Shown here: in pieces, positions 62,476 to 64,000 of the stretch | How positions within the stretch are numbered: position 1 is the stretch's first letter | Layout: every line of letters begins with the position of its first letter | Assembly: GCA_003243445.1 (NCBI GenBank) | Contig: QFQQ01000036.1 | Coordinates: forward strand, 1 to 64,000 | Source: Citrobacter freundii | GTDB lineage: Bacteria; Bacteroidota; Bacteroidia; Chitinophagales; Chitinophagaceae | Reading direction: 5' to 3' | DNA: 64,000 nt | Notes under the pieces: generated by a model | Database searches by the model: none | What the model was told of the DNA's origin: nothing | What the model saw: only the letters and a program-made list of their open reading frames with translations | Translations under genes and position numbers: made by a program

Positions 62476-63198
62476 CTAGTCCTCTTTCTTCACGCTGCCT
62501 GCTCCGCTCTTATCAATATTCGCCTGCGCGTTTCCTTTGTACCGGATGGTTGAGGCACCGCTGGTCTGACCATTTATTTTTACGCTGGCATATACACTGA
62601 CATCGCTGGCGCCGGAAATATCTATATCGGCGGTTTCTGATAAAAGTTCAAATGCGTTGATGCTGCTGCTGCCGGAACCGTTTACAGAAAGATTTTTAGT
62701 CTCTCCTTTAACAGATGCTTCGCTGGCACCGCTGGCTTCGATTTCGATATTCGGAGCATTCAGGTCAAGATCAGCATTGCTGGCACCTGTCAGGTCCACA
62801 TCGATCTTTGCCTGGGATGTCAGTTTTGTTTCTGATGTTACTGTGCTTGCACCGGATACTTCGATGCTCACAAACGATGGCGCGGTAACATATACTTTGA
62901 CCTTTCCCGTCGCATCCAGGTTTGTATTATTAGTTGGATGGACACGAAGTACAGAGCCATCTTTTCTCACTTCTATGTACTGCTGCAGGTTCTGATCAGT
63001 CACCACTTTCACAGCATAAGTATCTCCCTGTATAAGGTAAAGATCGATCGCTCCGCTAACATCCACCCCTTTGAAGTCGGTGATAGGATGTGTATTGGTA
63101 GTCACATTTCCATCACCTTTTACCCGCTTGCCCTCAAAATAGTGGCATGAAGACAATAAGATCATCAGTCCGGCAAATAACGCCCATGTACGTTTCAT
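62476..63198 (-). CDS. DUF2807 (GIN-domain) lipoprotein
   Basis: 240 aa. Lipoprotein signal MKRTWALFAGLMILLSSC with C18, followed by the putative autotransporter-adhesin head domain. It has DFKGVDVSGAIDLYLIQGD and repeated SGAS steps (VEVSGAS-like IEVSGASTVTS, IEASGASEASV, DISGASDVSV, TSGASTIRYKG), each about 20 residues apart, in a right-handed beta-helix pattern. The role is unknown. It is complete and monocistronic, with a terminator at 62383. Confidence 0.88.
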   Translation of the reverse strand: MKRTWALFAGLMILLSSCHYFEGKRVKGDGNVTTNTHPITDFKGVDVSGAIDLYLIQGDTYAVKVVTDQNLQQYIEVRKDGSVLRVHPTNNTNLDATGKVKVYVTAPSFVSIEVSGASTVTSETKLTSQAKIDVDLTGASNADLDLNAPNIEIEASGASEASVKGETKNLSVNGSGSSSINAFELLSETADIDISGASDVSVYASVKINGQTSGASTIRYKGNAQANIDKSGAGSVKKED

Positions 63199-63299
63199 AA
63201 ATCTATGGTTAAGTTTGGTAATACGGTTTCAGTGTTTCAAAAGTAGCCTATTGTTTGATTGGACTACGGGAATTCTGAAAAGGTTACAGCCTGGAGGAA

Positions 63300-63412
63300 C
63301 GATGTTCGATGGTCGCGAGTGGGAGTATTCCTGTATCCTGCTTTTCCTGATCCCAGAGTGCTTTCTTGCGGATCCGACCATCGAACATCGATCATCGAAC
63401 ATCGATTCTCCT
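63300..63412. repeat. Inverted pair of ATCGAACATCG arrays upstream of guaA
   Basis: CGATGTTCGATGGTCG (63300-63315) is perfectly complementary over 16 bases to CGACCATCGAACATCG (63375-63390). The right arm continues with further ATCATCGAACATCGAT units to 63412. The 59 bases between the arms hold no gene. The rest of 63199-63299 is unremarkable. Confidence 0.65.
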
Positions 63413-63442
63413 ACGCCCGGAATTTCCTACCTTCGCAGCACC

Positions 63443-64000
63443 ATGACGGAAAAGATTCTTATTCTCGACTTTGGTTCCCAGTATACCCAATTGATTGCCA
63501 GGGCTGTAAGGGAAGCAAATGTGTACTGCGAGATCATCCCCTATCATAAGACAGTAGTAATTGAACCCGGTTTGAAAGGTATTATCCTTTCAGGGTCGCC
63601 TTTTTCAGTGAATGAACCCGGTGCTCCGGATGTGGATATCGAGGCGATGATCTCCAAAGTACCTGTGCTCGGCGTATGCTATGGTGCTCAGTTGACCGCC
63701 CGCCGTTTTGGTGGTGTTGTGGCAAAAAGTAACAAACGCGAATACGGCCGCGCCCAATTGCAGAGGACCAAAGATGATGTGATCTTCCAGGACGTGGCGC
63801 CTCAAAGCCAGGTATGGATGAGCCATAGCGATACCATTAAAGAAATGCCTGCTGGCTTTGAACTGCTCGCTACCACTGAAAGCATTCCTGTTGCCGCTTT
63901 CCGCAAAACAGCATCGACAGCTGCGAACGGAACGACGCATTCCCTGTATGGCGTACAATTTCACCCGGAAGTATACCATTCAACCGAAGGAAAAAAGATC
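63443..64000 (+). CDS. guaA: GMP synthase (glutamine-hydrolysing), 5' part
   Basis: The first 186 residues of GMP synthase; the gene runs off the window end. It converts XMP to GMP using glutamine. The class I amidotransferase domain begins MTEKILILDFGSQYTQLIA, has the nucleophile C79 in VPVLGVCYGAQLTA, the loop IILSGSPFSV, and the catalytic His in YGVQFHPEVYHS. The ATP-pyrophosphatase half is beyond the window. TACCTTCG just upstream is one base off the TAnnTTTG box. Confidence 0.95.
   Translation, partial: MTEKILILDFGSQYTQLIARAVREANVYCEIIPYHKTVVIEPGLKGIILSGSPFSVNEPGAPDVDIEAMISKVPVLGVCYGAQLTARRFGGVVAKSNKREYGRAQLQRTKDDVIFQDVAPQSQVWMSHSDTIKEMPAGFELLATTESIPVAAFRKTASTAANGTTHSLYGVQFHPEVYHSTEGKKI

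Noticed and set aside
1..64000. CRISPR arrays, tRNA or rRNA genes, integrases
   Set aside because: No regularly spaced identical repeats, cloverleaf-like sequences or recombinase motifs were seen; the tandem tracts found are degenerate and spacerless.

Overview
The window comes from a Bacteroidota chromosome, most likely the family Chitinophagaceae. The evidence is a SusC/SusD pair, cargo proteins with type IX secretion C-terminal domains, the bamD-rpoZ-coaBC-DUF4835 block, a Gly-rich RRM protein, and promoters of the Bacteroidota type (TTG or TTTG, about 19-20 nt, then TAnnTTTG). There are no rRNA, tRNA, CRISPR or phage structural genes. All function calls come from reading motifs; no searches were run.

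Layout. 0-3.2 kb: photolyase, class IV aminotransferase and an orphan NarL-type response regulator (RR1). 3.4-3.8 kb: a predicted structured RNA with its own promoter and terminator. 3.9-14 kb: an MG2-like surface protein, a ZU5-like lipoprotein, a secreted EEP-family hydrolase behind a 195-bp palindromic element, and susD/susC. 14.2-18.2 kb: a small membrane protein and an ethanolamine operon (eutC, eutB, permease) without microcompartment genes. 18.4-24.5 kb: an A/T-rich class I lanthipeptide locus with an FkbM methyltransferase, LanC, a 55-residue precursor on the opposite strand, a LanB split into two frames, and a second methyltransferase. 24.6-28.4 kb: RR2, a second copy of the structured RNA, a membrane protein, a histidine kinase and RR3. 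28.4-33.6 kb: a minus-strand block of scoB, scoA, DUF4296, DUF4835, coaBC, rpoZ and bamD. 33.9-38.5 kb: an OmpA-family protein, polyprenyl synthase and recJ. 38.9-43.8 kb: a 1636-aa T9SS-exported nuclease. 44.1-46 kb: rpsF-rpsR-rplI and an RRM protein. 46.1-49.8 kb: an Rpn-like nuclease, a GT81-like/HAD fusion and a universal stress protein. 50-58 kb: a thioester alpha-2-macroglobulin divergent from pbpC. 58.2-64 kb: a T9SS cargo protein, an amine oxidase, a DUF2807 lipoprotein and the start of guaA.

Two discoveries stand out. First, between lanC and lanB the minus strand carries a short gene that was easy to overlook. It encodes a lanthipeptide precursor with a Bacteroidota-type leader, four Cys matched by four Ser/Thr, and a hexaproline linker. 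It has its own -7 box and terminator, which makes the locus interpretable as a lanthipeptide pathway. Second, two homologous RNAs of about 131 and 137 nt (3474-3604 and 25550-25686) each start 5 nt after a matching promoter. In each, the 5' and 3' ends pair and are followed by a U-tract, with compensatory changes between the copies. Each lies upstream of, and divergent from, an orphan NarL-type regulator, which suggests a duplicated regulator-RNA module.

Intergenic DNA also holds many degenerate short-period arrays, often as inverted pairs, near gene ends. They look like one phenomenon with different repeat units.
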